A DNA stretch of 9,691 nucleotides from Gammaproteobacteria bacterium UBA7449 (GCA_002477465.1 DLPV01000008.1:18265-27955), one strand, 5' to 3'; shown: positions 1-8,047, numbered from the stretch's first letter. Notes: generated by a model from the letters alone, not told the origin. Numbers and translations: made by a program.

Positions 1-71
1 TGATTTTCCAGTGCTCGAGCAGCAGCAGCCGCGTGTTTGTGGCGCTATCACATAGTTTGTATAGTGACCCC

Positions 72-959
72 ATGTCTACATGGATGTTTTTTACCCTTCT
101 CGCCGTGGTCATGCAGTCCGTCAGGACCGCGGGACAGAAGCGCATGGCACAATCACTTACGGCCGAGGCGACAACGCTGGTGCGGTTCCTGTTTGGTTTG
201 CCCTTCGCGCTTATTTACTTTGTGTTATTGAGGCGCACCAATTCCGGTCCGGAATTGGTGCTGAGTGTGGACTACTGGCTACCCGCCAGCCTGGCGGCGG
301 TCTCTCAGATTGTGGCAACCCTGTGCCTGGTTAAGGCGCTTACCCTGCGTAATTTTGCAGTGGGTACGGCTCTGGCGAAAACTGAAGCCATCATGACAGC
401 TCTCCTGGGATCAATTTTCTTCGCGGCCAGCCTGTCTGTGCTGGGTTATGTTTCCGTATGCGTTGGTGTGATCGGTGTACTGGTAGCGAGCAATTGGCGC
501 ATCAGTGTGCCAGATTTGCTGAACAACGCGAGCATCAAGTATGGTCTCGGTGCCGGACTCGGTTTTGCCCTGGCTTCGCTCTGGATTCGACAGGCTTCGC
601 TGTCACTCGCGGTGCCCGAACTGTTAAGCGCGGCAACAGTGTTGGTGTACATGGTGGCATTGCAAACGCTGATCTGTCTCGCGCTCATCTTTTACCGGCA
701 ACCCGCCCAGTTCACCCTGATCGCCGCCAGCTGCCGTTCGGCACTACTCATTGGCTTTACCAGTGTTGCCGGCTCCATCGGCTGGTTTACCGCCATGAGC
801 CTGCAGGAGGCCGCGCTGGTGAAGACCCTTGGGCAAACCGAGTTTGTTGTTACCCTGTTTATTACCTATCTCTATTTCGGAGAGAAGATCACACTGCGGG
901 AGTCTCTCGGTATGGGCCTGATCGCGATCAGCGTTGGCCTGCTGGTGGCCGTTAGCTAG
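72..959 (+). CDS. EamA/DMT-family membrane transporter
   Basis: This is a very hydrophobic protein of 295 residues from the ATG at 72, the usual size for a ten-helix drug/metabolite transporter with two EamA repeats. Hydrophobic stretches run through the whole protein. The second repeat ends in the typical pattern of a helix with QEAALVKTLGQTE, then YLYFGEK, then a final glycine-rich helix (MGLIAISVGLLVAV). Family members export amino acids, metabolites or toxic compounds across the inner membrane, but the substrate cannot be read from the sequence. The frame is open upstream to the window edge, and a GTG at 33 would add 13 residues. I prefer ATG 72 because it sits just before the first helix, although neither start has a convincing ribosome-binding site. 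The gene converges on the decayed threonine ammonia-lyase, and no co-transcribed partner is visible. Confidence 0.85.
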   Translation: MSTWMFFTLLAVVMQSVRTAGQKRMAQSLTAEATTLVRFLFGLPFALIYFVLLRRTNSGPELVLSVDYWLPASLAAVSQIVATLCLVKALTLRNFAVGTALAKTEAIMTALLGSIFFAASLSVLGYVSVCVGVIGVLVASNWRISVPDLLNNASIKYGLGAGLGFALASLWIRQASLSLAVPELLSAATVLVYMVALQTLICLALIFYRQPAQFTLIAASCRSALLIGFTSVAGSIGWFTAMSLQEAALVKTLGQTEFVVTLFITYLYFGEKITLRESLGMGLIAISVGLLVAVS

Positions 960-1049
960 TGCGCGCAAAGTGGAAGCGGTATCCGTACTTGAACGCATTC
1001 AGAATCTGCTGTTCCGCTGATGCCAGTAGGCCAGTTGAGCCTTGTTTTC

Positions 1050-1066
1050 CGACTGGGAATCAGTCG
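1050..1066. terminator. Hairpin between convergent genes (possible weak terminator)
   Basis: A perfect 6-bp stem CGACTG/CAGTCG closes a 5-base loop (GGAAT) in the 140-bp gap between the convergent transporter and threonine ammonia-lyase genes. Neither strand has a T-run directly after the stem, so it is not a canonical intrinsic terminator. The position between two convergent 3' ends is the main argument. Nothing else is evident in 960-1099. Confidence 0.3.
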
Positions 1067-1099
1067 CCTAGAGCGCAAGCAGTTTAGACGAGCAACAGC

Positions 1100-2302
1100 C
1101 TAGCCCTGCAGCAACGTGGTTTCATAACCCAGCTCCAGCAGGCGCTGCAGAATGTCCTGGCTCTGGCTGGCATCACGGGTTTCTACCGTAAGGTAAAGAT
1201 CCGCGTCTTTCACCGGTAAGTTGGAGAACATGCGCTGGTGGGAAACTTCGAGGATATTGCCACCAGCATCACCAACGACCTCGGTGATGTCAGACAAGGT
1301 GCCAGGTAAGTCCTGAATACGTATCAGGTAACGCACAATGCGCCCCTTTTTTATCAGTCTGCGCATCAGTACCGCTGCCAGAATGCGTGGGTCTATATTG
1401 GCGCCACAGAGGATGACGCCCGTGCTCGAGTCTTTGAATTACGCGCTGTGGCTGGCAACCGCAGCCAACGCCGCGGCGCCAGCACCCTCGGTGACAGTCT
1501 TCTCAATGGTGATAAGCTGGTTAATGGCTTCCTCGATCGCCTCTTCATCTATCAGCAAGATGTCATCTACCAGGTCTTTGATGATAGCCATCGTGGTTTG
1601 GCCCGGCTTCTTGACCGCTATGCCTTCGGCAACCGTGGAGCCACCAAGCTTCTCTGAACGGTCATGAAACTGGTTATAGGCACTGGCATAGCCCTCAACC
1701 TCAACGCCGACGATGCGGATGTCTGGCTTGATAGCCTTGGCCGCGGTGGCGATGCCAGAAATCAGGCCACCACCTCCAATAGGGATAACCAATATTTCAA
1801 GATTGGGATTGGTGTCCAGCATCTCGATGCCGATGGTGCCCTGACCTGCAATGATTGCAGCATCATCATAGGGGTGGATGAAGCAGTAATTCTCACGAGC
1901 CGCGAGTTCTCGTGCAAACTGCCCGGACTCGTCAATTGAACTGCCTTCGAGCAAGCCGCTGGCGTCAAAGTTTTTGGTATCTTCAACTTTGACATTCGGT
2001 GTGTTCTTGGACATGACGATGGTTGCAGGTATGCCGAGCCGCTGCGCATGGTACGCCACAGCCTTGGCGTGATTCCCTGCTGACATCGCAATGACACCTT
2101 GCGCTTTTTCTGCCTCCGAGAGCTGCAGCAGCTTATTCAAAGCACCGTGTTCCTTGAACGAAGAGGTGAACTGCAGGTTTTCAAACTTGAGCCAGATTTC
2201 TGTTCCCAGGATCGTCGATAGCGTTCTGGAATGGGCGCAGGGCGTTCATACTACTGAGGGGCGAATTCTGGCGGCGGCTTGTATTTTTTGTAGCGTAGTC
2301 AC
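1100..2302 (-). pseudogene. ilvA: Threonine ammonia-lyase with two in-frame stop codons
   Basis: Read from a GTG at 2302, the frame gives 400 codons plus a stop, the normal length of the short biosynthetic-type threonine ammonia-lyase. That enzyme is PLP-dependent and converts threonine to 2-oxobutanoate and ammonia at the entry to isoleucine synthesis. Recognisable parts, in codon numbers, are SRTLSTILG (25-33), the Schiff-base lysine K50 in SSFKEHGALNK, the SAGNHA loop, the phosphate-binding IGGGGLISG and the C-terminal ACT-like domain (RYLIRIQDLPG to the end, TAG at 1100). TGA at 2246-2248 (codon 19) and TAA at 1439-1441 (codon 288) interrupt it, with homology running unbroken through both. 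There are no frameshifts. Residues usually conserved are altered: SFKER/DR reads SFKEH and NHAQG reads NHAKA. After the first stop, no ATG, GTG or TTG occurs in frame before K50, the next being TTG at 2140, so re-initiation would lose the catalytic lysine. Recent pseudogenisation is the best reading; base-calling errors are the alternative. Confidence 0.88.
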
Positions 2303-2365
2303 AATGGGTAATCCCGCAATTCGGGTTTAATGGTTCGGGAGGCAGCTTTACACATGCCTCCGAGT

Positions 2366-2379
2366 TTGGCGAACGCCAA
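2366..2379. terminator. Short hairpin after the ppk2 stop
   Basis: TTGGC-GAAC-GCCAA forms a 5-bp stem with a 4-base loop, 8 bases beyond the ppk2 stop on the minus strand. A second inverted repeat, GGAGGCA/TGCCTCC with a 10-base loop, lies further along at 2338-2361. Neither is followed by a T-run in the ppk2 direction, so a termination role is only suggested by position between ppk2 and the ammonia-lyase gene. Confidence 0.3.
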
Positions 2380-2387
2380 TTTCTGCC

Positions 2388-3173
2388 TCAGGACTCGCTG
2401 CCGTCCTGGCCTTTGAATTTAATATGGGGAATCTTGAATGTTGGCTGCATCTGGGCAATCTCCGGATCCGGCTCCAGTCGTTGTCCGGTTACACCCTTGT
2501 CTTCGTACTTCATCTTGTTCAGGACATAGCGCATGGATTCCAGGCAGGCCTTGTCGCGATCATTGCCTTCGATGACGATCCACGGGCTGTCGGTGGTGGA
2601 GGTGCGTTCAAACATGGCTTCCTTGTGCTGCGTATACTCATCCCACTTGGATTGCGCGAGAGCATCGACAGTACTCAACTTCCACTGTTTAAGCGGATTG
2701 GTCTTGCGCTCTTTGATGCGCTTGGCCTGCTCACCTTCATCAATGGAGAACCAGAATTTGATCATATGCAGGCCATCTTCCTTGAGCATGCGCTCGAGCA
2801 GCACAACCTGCTCCAGAAAGAACTTGTATTCCCGCTGCGAACAAAAGCCCATCACCGGCTCCACCACGGCGCGGTTGTACCAGCTGCGGTCAAAGAAAAC
2901 GATTTCCCCCGGGTTCGGGAGCTCTTTCACATAGCGTTGAAAGTACCACTGGCCAGATTCCTGCTCGCTGGGTTTGGACAGGGCGACAATTCGGTAATAC
3001 CTGGGGTTCAGGAAGCGCACAAAGCGCATGATTGTGCTTCCTTTCCCCGCTGCGTCGCGGCCTTCAAAAATAATCAGCAGTCGGCGACCACTCTCCCGAA
3101 TGGAGTTCTGCAGTCGCACCATCTCAACCTGTAGATCAAGAAATTCCGGGTCGTTTTCTAGGGCAAAAATCAT
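2388..3173 (-). CDS. ppk2: Polyphosphate kinase 2 family protein
   Basis: PPK2 enzymes transfer phosphate between polyphosphate and nucleotides in the cytoplasm, usually running toward NDP or NTP synthesis at the expense of polyphosphate. The 261-residue protein from ATG 3173 has the Walker A loop GRDAAGKGS (38-46), an NPRYYRIVAL segment, QWYFQRYVKELP, the Walker B motif IVFFDRSWYNR (91-101, Asp95) followed by EPVMGFC, and a basic lid (KRIKERKTNPLKQWK, 151-165). This pattern resembles class I single-domain PPK2. Donor and acceptor preference (ADP or GDP) cannot be told from sequence. A GTG at 3245 in the same frame would add 24 residues lacking family similarity; neither start has a good ribosome-binding site, so the start is uncertain. 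The gene is divergent from the secreted hydrolase across about 200 bp and is followed by the broken ammonia-lyase gene on the same strand. Confidence 0.9.
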   Translation of the reverse strand: MIFALENDPEFLDLQVEMVRLQNSIRESGRRLLIIFEGRDAAGKGSTIMRFVRFLNPRYYRIVALSKPSEQESGQWYFQRYVKELPNPGEIVFFDRSWYNRAVVEPVMGFCSQREYKFFLEQVVLLERMLKEDGLHMIKFWFSIDEGEQAKRIKERKTNPLKQWKLSTVDALAQSKWDEYTQHKEAMFERTSTTDSPWIVIEGNDRDKACLESMRYVLNKMKYEDKGVTGQRLEPDPEIAQMQPTFKIPHIKFKGQDGSES

Positions 3174-3373
3174 GGTTTCAGGGCCAAATTGAACATACTG
3201 CCAGTTTAACAAAAATCTCACCCCAAAATATGACAGTTTCGCCACGTGGATTCTGTATTTTTCCGCGTCCTGCGCTATACAATTGCATGGAAAACGGGAG
3301 ATGATGGCGCTGGTTTAATATCCAGACAATCGATTTTCAAGCAAATAATAGAAAGGAAAACGAGGCGATAATA

Positions 3374-4402
3374 ATGGCGAAAGCACGTATCAAGCCCATT
3401 CAGTGGTTATTAGTTACGGTCCTGGCACTGGGATTCACGCAGGGATTTGCCCAGGACTGGCCGGCGGAACCGCCCGCAGAGGCACCAGCGGACTGGGGTC
3501 CAGTTTCCTTAAACCTTGAAGAGATAGAGTATCCCTGGCCGGTGCACTATCTTGAGTTGCGCCGATACGGCCAGAAAATGCTCATGGCCTATATGGATAT
3601 CCCGCCAACGGGATCAGCAAATGGTCAGACCATATTCTGGCAACACGGTCATAACTTCTACTCCGAGCCCTATCAGGAAAGTTTTCGCCGGCTCACGGCT
3701 GCCGGATTTCGCGTGATTGCGGTAGATCGCATCGGTTACGGCAAGTCCTCCAAACCACTCATTACCTATAACTTCAACTTTGTCGCGGCCAATATGAAGG
3801 AGCTGATGGATGAGTTGGGTATTGAGCAGGTTGCGGCAGTGGGTCACTCCATGGGCGGCATGGTGGTTAGCAGGTTTTCAATGCTGTATCCGGAGAACGT
3901 GACTCATGTTGCTATGGTCAATCAGATAGGCTTGTCAGACTCTCGTCAGAGCAGGACCTGGCGTGATCCCCTTGCAGGTGATCCTGCAACCCCAAGCTAC
4001 CAGTCGGTCCTGCGTGGACATCGACGTTACTACCCGCGAGATTGGCCACCAGCACATCTGGAATATGTGCGCCGCCAGTATGGTCAAACCCTTAGCGGAG
4101 ATTATCCCCGATACGCCCGTGTGCGCGCCATGGTCAGCGATATGCTTTACAACGATCCTGTAGTCTATGATTGGCAGCATATCGAAACCAAGGCGCTGGT
4201 TATTGGTGGCGAAGAGGATGACCTTGCCGATGATTTCGTTGCGCGAGTCAATCATGTGCACAGCGAGTTACCCAATTCTGCCTTGCACCTCTATCCTGAA
4301 ATCGGGCATAACCCCCAGGTAGAGATTCCGGACCAGTTTCATGCTGACCTGATTCGTTTCCTCTTGTCTGATCCGGACGAGCCGGCGAGCGAGTGGCGCT
4401 AG
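3374..4402 (+). CDS. Secreted alpha/beta hydrolase
   Basis: This 342-residue protein has a Sec signal peptide: a basic start (MAKARIK), a hydrophobic core (residues 10-22) and probable cleavage after GFAQ near residue 27. The mature part has a proline/alanine-rich linker (28-42) and then an alpha/beta hydrolase fold. Landmarks are an oxyanion-region HGHNFYSE (91-98), VDRIGYGKSSKP (117-128), the nucleophile elbow VGHSMGG with Ser159, an acid loop GGEEDDLADD (278-287, Asp282 or Asp283 the likely acid), and the catalytic His312 in EIGHNPQ. A cap region with many Tyr, Arg and Trp residues lies at about 190-270. The substrate is unknown; esterase, lactonase or haloalkane-dehalogenase-like activity in the periplasm are all compatible. 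The start is supported by GAGG at 3362-3365, 8 bases before the ATG. In the upstream gap, CAGACA at 3323 and AATAAT at 3344 form at best a poor promoter with a 15-base spacer. A strong hairpin follows the gene. Confidence 0.87.
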   Translation: MAKARIKPIQWLLVTVLALGFTQGFAQDWPAEPPAEAPADWGPVSLNLEEIEYPWPVHYLELRRYGQKMLMAYMDIPPTGSANGQTIFWQHGHNFYSEPYQESFRRLTAAGFRVIAVDRIGYGKSSKPLITYNFNFVAANMKELMDELGIEQVAAVGHSMGGMVVSRFSMLYPENVTHVAMVNQIGLSDSRQSRTWRDPLAGDPATPSYQSVLRGHRRYYPRDWPPAHLEYVRRQYGQTLSGDYPRYARVRAMVSDMLYNDPVVYDWQHIETKALVIGGEEDDLADDFVARVNHVHSELPNSALHLYPEIGHNPQVEIPDQFHADLIRFLLSDPDEPASEWR

Positions 4403-4411
4403 TATTCCACA

Positions 4412-4440
4412 AGGCAGCAGTGCTCACAGCACTGCTGCCT
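4412..4440. terminator. Perfect 13-bp hairpin after the hydrolase gene
   Basis: AGGCAGCAGTGCT pairs exactly with AGCACTGCTGCCT around a 3-base loop (CAC), starting 9 bases after the hydrolase stop codon. The stem is long, GC-rich and perfect, as in intrinsic terminators, but it is followed by GTCTAGCC rather than a T-run. It may act as a transcript-end stabiliser or a terminator without a U-tract. It also marks the left edge of the stretch holding the receiver-domain fossil. Confidence 0.6.
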
Positions 4441-4498
4441 GTCTAGCCTGCAATATCATACTCCCTATCCTTCCCTAATTTCTCTCCAATTATTGTAG

Positions 4499-4636
4499 GG
4501 CGCAAACTGGCCCCGCATCATTGCGCTCGCTGCCAGTTTTTCAGGTGAAGACCGCAAGCGCTGCGAGATTGCGGGCATAGATGATTTCTTGGGACAACCG
4601 CCGCGTTTGAAAGAGCTCTGTAGCGCACTGAACTAA
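4499..4636 (+). pseudogene. C-terminal remnant of a response-regulator receiver (REC) domain
   Basis: The 403-base gap between the hydrolase and the acyl-CoA synthetase contains a frame from just after a TAG (4496-4498) to a TAA (4634-4636). It encodes 45 residues with the pattern of the last half of a receiver domain. WPRIIALAAS (4-13) matches strand beta-4 (usual form PIIALTAN). EDRKRCEIAGIDDFL (17-31) matches helix alpha-4 and strand beta-5 (usual form EDRERCLAAGMDDYL), and PPRLKELCSAL matches helix alpha-5. The phospho-acceptor half is absent and no start codon or ribosome-binding site belongs to it. Both conserved signalling residues left in this half are gone: the Thr/Ser after beta-4 is Ala11 and the beta-5 Lys is Gln33. 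This fits the tail of a lost response regulator or hybrid kinase. I recognise nothing else in the gap; no promoter for the next gene stands out. Confidence 0.75.
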
Positions 4637-4805
4637 AGATCATTCTTAACGTTTCTCTGCACCCAGCATCATGCTTTGCGTCAACCCGGGCTGCGCGTTG
4701 TTCGGACTTCATGCGCACCACTCCCTTTTACTCAATCCACTCTACAGGGTAAAGTCGTTATCGATTTCGGAATTATATCTAGCGCAATAATTAGAGAGAG
4801 AAAAC

Positions 4806-6509
4806 ATGGATTCCCATGCTGTCAATCTTAGCTATGCCAGCGGTGCCTCCGACCAACCCTTAATCGGTTCGCCGATTTCGCAGTTTTTCGACAATATCGT
4901 GGCCCGTTATGGCGAGCGGGAAGCCGTGGTCTCCTGTCATCAGGGTATTCGCTGGACCTACGCGCAGCTTGCCGAGAGAGTGGACGAGCTTGCGCGGGCG
5001 TTTATCGCGGCTGGCTTTGTGAAGGGAGACCGGGTCGGCATCTGGTCGCCGAATAATGTGGAATGGCTGTGCACCCAGTATGCCACTGCCAAGGTTGGCA
5101 TTGTCCTCGTTACGATCAATCCTGCTTACCGGACCCATGAATTGGCATACGTGCTTAAGCAAGCCGGCTGCAAAGGCCTAGTAATTCAGAACGCTTTCAA
5201 GGCTTCAGATTACATCGCGATGCTAACTGAACTTTGCCCTGAGCTGGCGACAGCAGAGGCGGGTGCCTTCAGCTCTGCCGAATTTCCCCTGCTTACAACC
5301 GTGGTGTCAAACACCGCGACCGAAGTAGCTGGTATTCACAACTGGGCAGAGTTTTGTGCTGCTGGCGACAAGGTCTCTGCGCAAACTCTTGCAGCTTGTG
5401 TCAGCGCACAGGATATGGATGATGCCATCAATATTCAGTACACCAGTGGCACCACCGGATTCCCTAAAGGTGCAACGCTTAGCCATCACAATATTCTCAA
5501 TAATGGCCATTTTGTGGCGGCAATTATGCAGTTTAGCGAGCGCGACCGGCTGGTGATTCCGGTGCCGCTTTACCATTGCTTCGGCATGGTAATGGGCAAC
5601 CTCGGTTGTTTAAGCCATGGCGCCTGTGCCATCTATCCAAGCGAAGGCTTTGAGCCGGAGGCGGTGTTGGCCGCGATAGAGGCGGAGAAGGCAACGGCGT
5701 TGTTCGGAGTGCCGACCATGTTCATCGCGGAACTTGGCCTAGCCACGTTCAATAATTTCGACTTGAGTTCATTGCGTACTGGCATCATGGCTGGTGCGCC
5801 CTGTCCGGTGGAGACCATGAAGCAGGTCAACGACCTCATGCATATGACCGAGGTCGAAATTGCTTACGGCATGACTGAGACCAGCCCCGTGAGTTTTCAG
5901 ACGCGGGTTGATTCTCCGCTCGACAAGCGCGTAAGCACGGTCGGCCGGGTGCACCCCCATGTCGAAGTAAAAATCATCGACCCGGACACGGGGCGAACCT
6001 GCCCGGTTGGCACCATGGGCGAACTCTGTACCCGGGGCTATTCGGTGATGCTGGGATACTGGGAAAATCCAGACGCCACTGCCGCCGCAATAGACAGCAA
6101 TGGCTGGATGCATACTGGCGACACCGCGATCATGGATGCTGAGGGCTATGTGAATATAGTGGGCCGGATCAAGGACATGATTGTGCGAGGGGGAGAGAAT
6201 GTTTACCCGCGGGAAATTGAAGAGTTTCTTATGACTCATCCCGCTATAGACGCAGTGCAGGTGACCGGTGTGCCTGATATAAAGTTCGGTGAGGAAATTG
6301 TTGCCTGGATTAATATCAAAGATGACGCCCAGCTAAGCGAGGCTGAAATCAAGTCATATTGCGATGGTCAGATTGCCCACTTCAAGGTGCCCCGTTATAT
6401 CCGATTCAGCACGGAGTTCCCGATGACTGTGACGGGCAAGGTACAGAAATTCAAGATGCGCGAAATCAGCATGCGGGAGCTAGGACTGCAAGATTCGAAA
6501 ACAGCCTAA
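4806..6509 (+). CDS. AMP-forming acyl-CoA synthetase (ACSF2/FadD-like)
   Basis: This 567-residue member of the ANL adenylating superfamily activates a carboxylic acid with ATP to the acyl-adenylate and passes it to CoA in the cytoplasm. The core motifs are present and intact: the P-loop YTSGTTGFPKG (212-222), YGMTETSP (354-361), WMHTGD with Asp439, the hinge GRIKDMIVRGGENVYPREIE (453-472), and the C-terminal catalytic lysine in TGKVQK (Lys545). The run TSGTTGFPKGATLSHHNIL resembles bacterial relatives of human ACSF2, which act on medium-chain or branched acyl groups. The exact substrate is not determinable here and no beta-oxidation gene is adjacent. The ATG at 4806 follows a purine-rich AGAGAGAG stretch that can serve as a weak ribosome-binding site. 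It converges on the amidohydrolase with a 26-base gap. The call is firm at family level. Confidence 0.93.
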   Translation: MDSHAVNLSYASGASDQPLIGSPISQFFDNIVARYGEREAVVSCHQGIRWTYAQLAERVDELARAFIAAGFVKGDRVGIWSPNNVEWLCTQYATAKVGIVLVTINPAYRTHELAYVLKQAGCKGLVIQNAFKASDYIAMLTELCPELATAEAGAFSSAEFPLLTTVVSNTATEVAGIHNWAEFCAAGDKVSAQTLAACVSAQDMDDAINIQYTSGTTGFPKGATLSHHNILNNGHFVAAIMQFSERDRLVIPVPLYHCFGMVMGNLGCLSHGACAIYPSEGFEPEAVLAAIEAEKATALFGVPTMFIAELGLATFNNFDLSSLRTGIMAGAPCPVETMKQVNDLMHMTEVEIAYGMTETSPVSFQTRVDSPLDKRVSTVGRVHPHVEVKIIDPDTGRTCPVGTMGELCTRGYSVMLGYWENPDATAAAIDSNGWMHTGDTAIMDAEGYVNIVGRIKDMIVRGGENVYPREIEEFLMTHPAIDAVQVTGVPDIKFGEEIVAWINIKDDAQLSEAEIKSYCDGQIAHFKVPRYIRFSTEFPMTVTGKVQKFKMREISMRELGLQDSKTA

Positions 6510-6525
6510 GCTTTCTGTTATTGCC

Positions 6526-6543
6526 GCCTGTGATATTACAGGC
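6526..6543. terminator. Inverted repeat between convergent 3' ends
   Basis: GCCTGT and ACAGGC form a 6-bp stem with a 6-base loop, starting 17 bases after the acyl-CoA synthetase stop codon and overlapping the last codons of the amidohydrolase on the other strand. There is no T-run on either side. A shared, weak, bidirectional terminator is possible, judged only by position. Confidence 0.3.
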
Positions 6544-8047
6544 TAGGTAAGTGCAATGGTCCATCCCTGAGGATGCGACTCCAGACCCGTTCACCGATGC
6601 GGTGTGCTTCTTCCAGTAAGGCGGTTTCATCCAGCATAGTTAAGCTACGGTCTCTCATGACAAACTTGCCATCCACCATTACCGACTCAATGTCAGAAGG
6701 TTGCCCATTATGGATCCAGGCGGAGAGGATTCGGCCGGATGGGGTGAGATGAGGCTGAAAGGTGTCCAGCACGAGGATGTCGGCTTTCTTGCCGATCTCC
6801 AATGAACCAATGCTGCTGGCTTGATTGACGGCTTGCGCACCACCTGAGCAAGCATCTGCAAGCATGTCCTCGGGTTGGGGTAGGGTGCCAGGTATCTCAT
6901 CATTACGCTGAATTCTTTCCAGTGAGATTGCGGTTTTCATCACGTGCAGCATGTCCGTATTATTGTTGTCGGTGCCAAGCGCGATACGGCAGCCCGCTTC
7001 GCGCAGCGCGGTGACGGGTGGGCTTACGCCTCGATTTGCTGCCATGGCGGCCTGGTGGGTAATGATGGTATTGCTGCGAGCCAGAGCGTCGACCTCCGCG
7101 GCGTCGACATAACGGGCATGGGCAGCGAAGAGACGCGGTCCAAGAAAGCCATTGTTATCGAGAAAGGTTGCTGGCCGTACGCCGTGATAGCGCAACATGA
7201 AATCCACTTCCGCCTGGGATTGGGTCATATGGATGGTGTAGCCCAGATCGTGCTGATCGGCGAATTCACGGACGTCACGCAGTAACTGAGGTGAAGACAA
7301 TTCTGTGAGAGCAGCGGCGGGAAACACGCTGACGCGACCACGGTCATAGCCATGCCATTCGCTGTGAAGATCGGTAATGCGCTGCATACCTTCTTCTCGG
7401 AGCTGGTCAGAAAACTGTGGCGGGACACTGGCCGCCAGGCGCGGCGGTGACATTGGACCATCGACAGTGGTGATATCACGGACCGATTCTGCAAACACCC
7501 AGCGTTGACCGGTTTCCACCAATGCTGCTGCATCGCGGGCAATGCCGCCGACATTCTGCACCATGGTTGTGGTTCCAGCGCGGAGTCCCTCTACTGCGGC
7601 GAGCACAGACATCACCGTCGCTTCCTCCGAAGACAGCAAGCTTTCTGGGCTTTCCGGCAAATCTAGAGAATTGGGGAAGCCAAAATCTTCGTTGAATCCC
7701 TTGGCAATGGTCGCTGCAAGGTGGGCATGGCAGTTGACCAGTCCTGGCAGCAGTGCCTTGCGCCGACCATCGTAGACCTGGGCATTGGGAAAGCGCGCAA
7801 GAATCTCATCTGTCTCGCCAATGGCGGCAATAACGTCATTCTGAACCGCAAGGGCCGTATTTAGCAGCGTGCGACGTTCAGGATCGTTGGTCACAATGCA
7901 CGTGTTCGTAAACACGGTTGTGTTTAAAGCATCACTCTGCTGCGCCAGGAGTTGGCCCGCGGGTAGAAGTGAACTTCCCGCAAGAGTGCCGACTCGGGCC
8001 AACAATTGCCTGCGCGTAAACTGTGGAAAGCTAATGTTTTTCTTCAT
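6536..8047 (-). CDS. Tat-exported metal-dependent amidohydrolase (ATZ/TRZ-like)
   Basis: The protein has 503 residues from ATG 8047. Its N-terminus has a twin-arginine signal (FTRRQLLARVG, Arg12-Arg13), a hydrophobic stretch LAGSSLLPAG and probable cleavage near LLAQQ, so it is expected to fold in the cytoplasm and be exported. The rest is an amidohydrolase with the opening beta-sandwich (TCIVTNDPERRTLLNT), the metal motif NCHAHLA (His107, His109), further predicted ligands His273 (TIHMTQSQAE) and His310 (AAHARYV), and the catalytic/metal Asp360 in ALGTDNN. It closes with the family tail SLEIGKKADILVLD. Relatives deaminate or dechlorinate N-heterocycles, guanine, cytosine or S-adenosylhomocysteine, and most are cytosolic. 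The substrate here is unknown. A TTG at 8068 would add seven residues and is less likely because ATG 8047 places the Arg pair at the normal distance from the start. Confidence 0.88.
   Translation of the reverse strand: MKKNISFPQFTRRQLLARVGTLAGSSLLPAGQLLAQQSDALNTTVFTNTCIVTNDPERRTLLNTALAVQNDVIAAIGETDEILARFPNAQVYDGRRKALLPGLVNCHAHLAATIAKGFNEDFGFPNSLDLPESPESLLSSEEATVMSVLAAVEGLRAGTTTMVQNVGGIARDAAALVETGQRWVFAESVRDITTVDGPMSPPRLAASVPPQFSDQLREEGMQRITDLHSEWHGYDRGRVSVFPAAALTELSSPQLLRDVREFADQHDLGYTIHMTQSQAEVDFMLRYHGVRPATFLDNNGFLGPRLFAAHARYVDAAEVDALARSNTIITHQAAMAANRGVSPPVTALREAGCRIALGTDNNNTDMLHVMKTAISLERIQRNDEIPGTLPQPEDMLADACSGGAQAVNQASSIGSLEIGKKADILVLDTFQPHLTPSGRILSAWIHNGQPSDIESVMVDGKFVMRDRSLTMLDETALLEEAHRIGERVWSRILRDGPLHLPSL

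Noticed and set aside
18..29. Four AGC repeats near the window start as a microsatellite
   Set aside because: Only four units are present, within sequence that may still be coding upstream of the transporter; this is not unusual.
458..955. Alternative-frame open reading frame of 165 codons within the transporter gene
   Set aside because: Its composition is rich in Arg, Cys and His without motifs, while the overlapping frame encodes a well-formed set of membrane helices.
960..1020. A 19-codon frame (ARKVEAVSVLERIQNLLFR) that reads like a protein tail after the transporter gene
   Set aside because: It is too short, has no start codon and matches no family I recognise. Chance is the simpler explanation.
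2246..2248. TGA inside the ammonia-lyase frame as a selenocysteine or recoded codon
   Set aside because: The position corresponds to Arg/His in relatives, not Cys, and a second stop (TAA) also interrupts the same frame. Neighbouring genes use TAA, TAG and TGA as normal terminators.
2424..3134. Long plus-strand open frame opposite ppk2
   Set aside because: It is a shadow of the strongly supported PPK2 gene; its translation has no recognisable motif and PPK2 catalytic motifs read on the other strand.
5769..6239. Minus-strand open frame of 156 codons opposite the acyl-CoA synthetase
   Set aside because: It lies antisense to conserved catalytic motifs of the synthetase and shows no protein-like features of its own.
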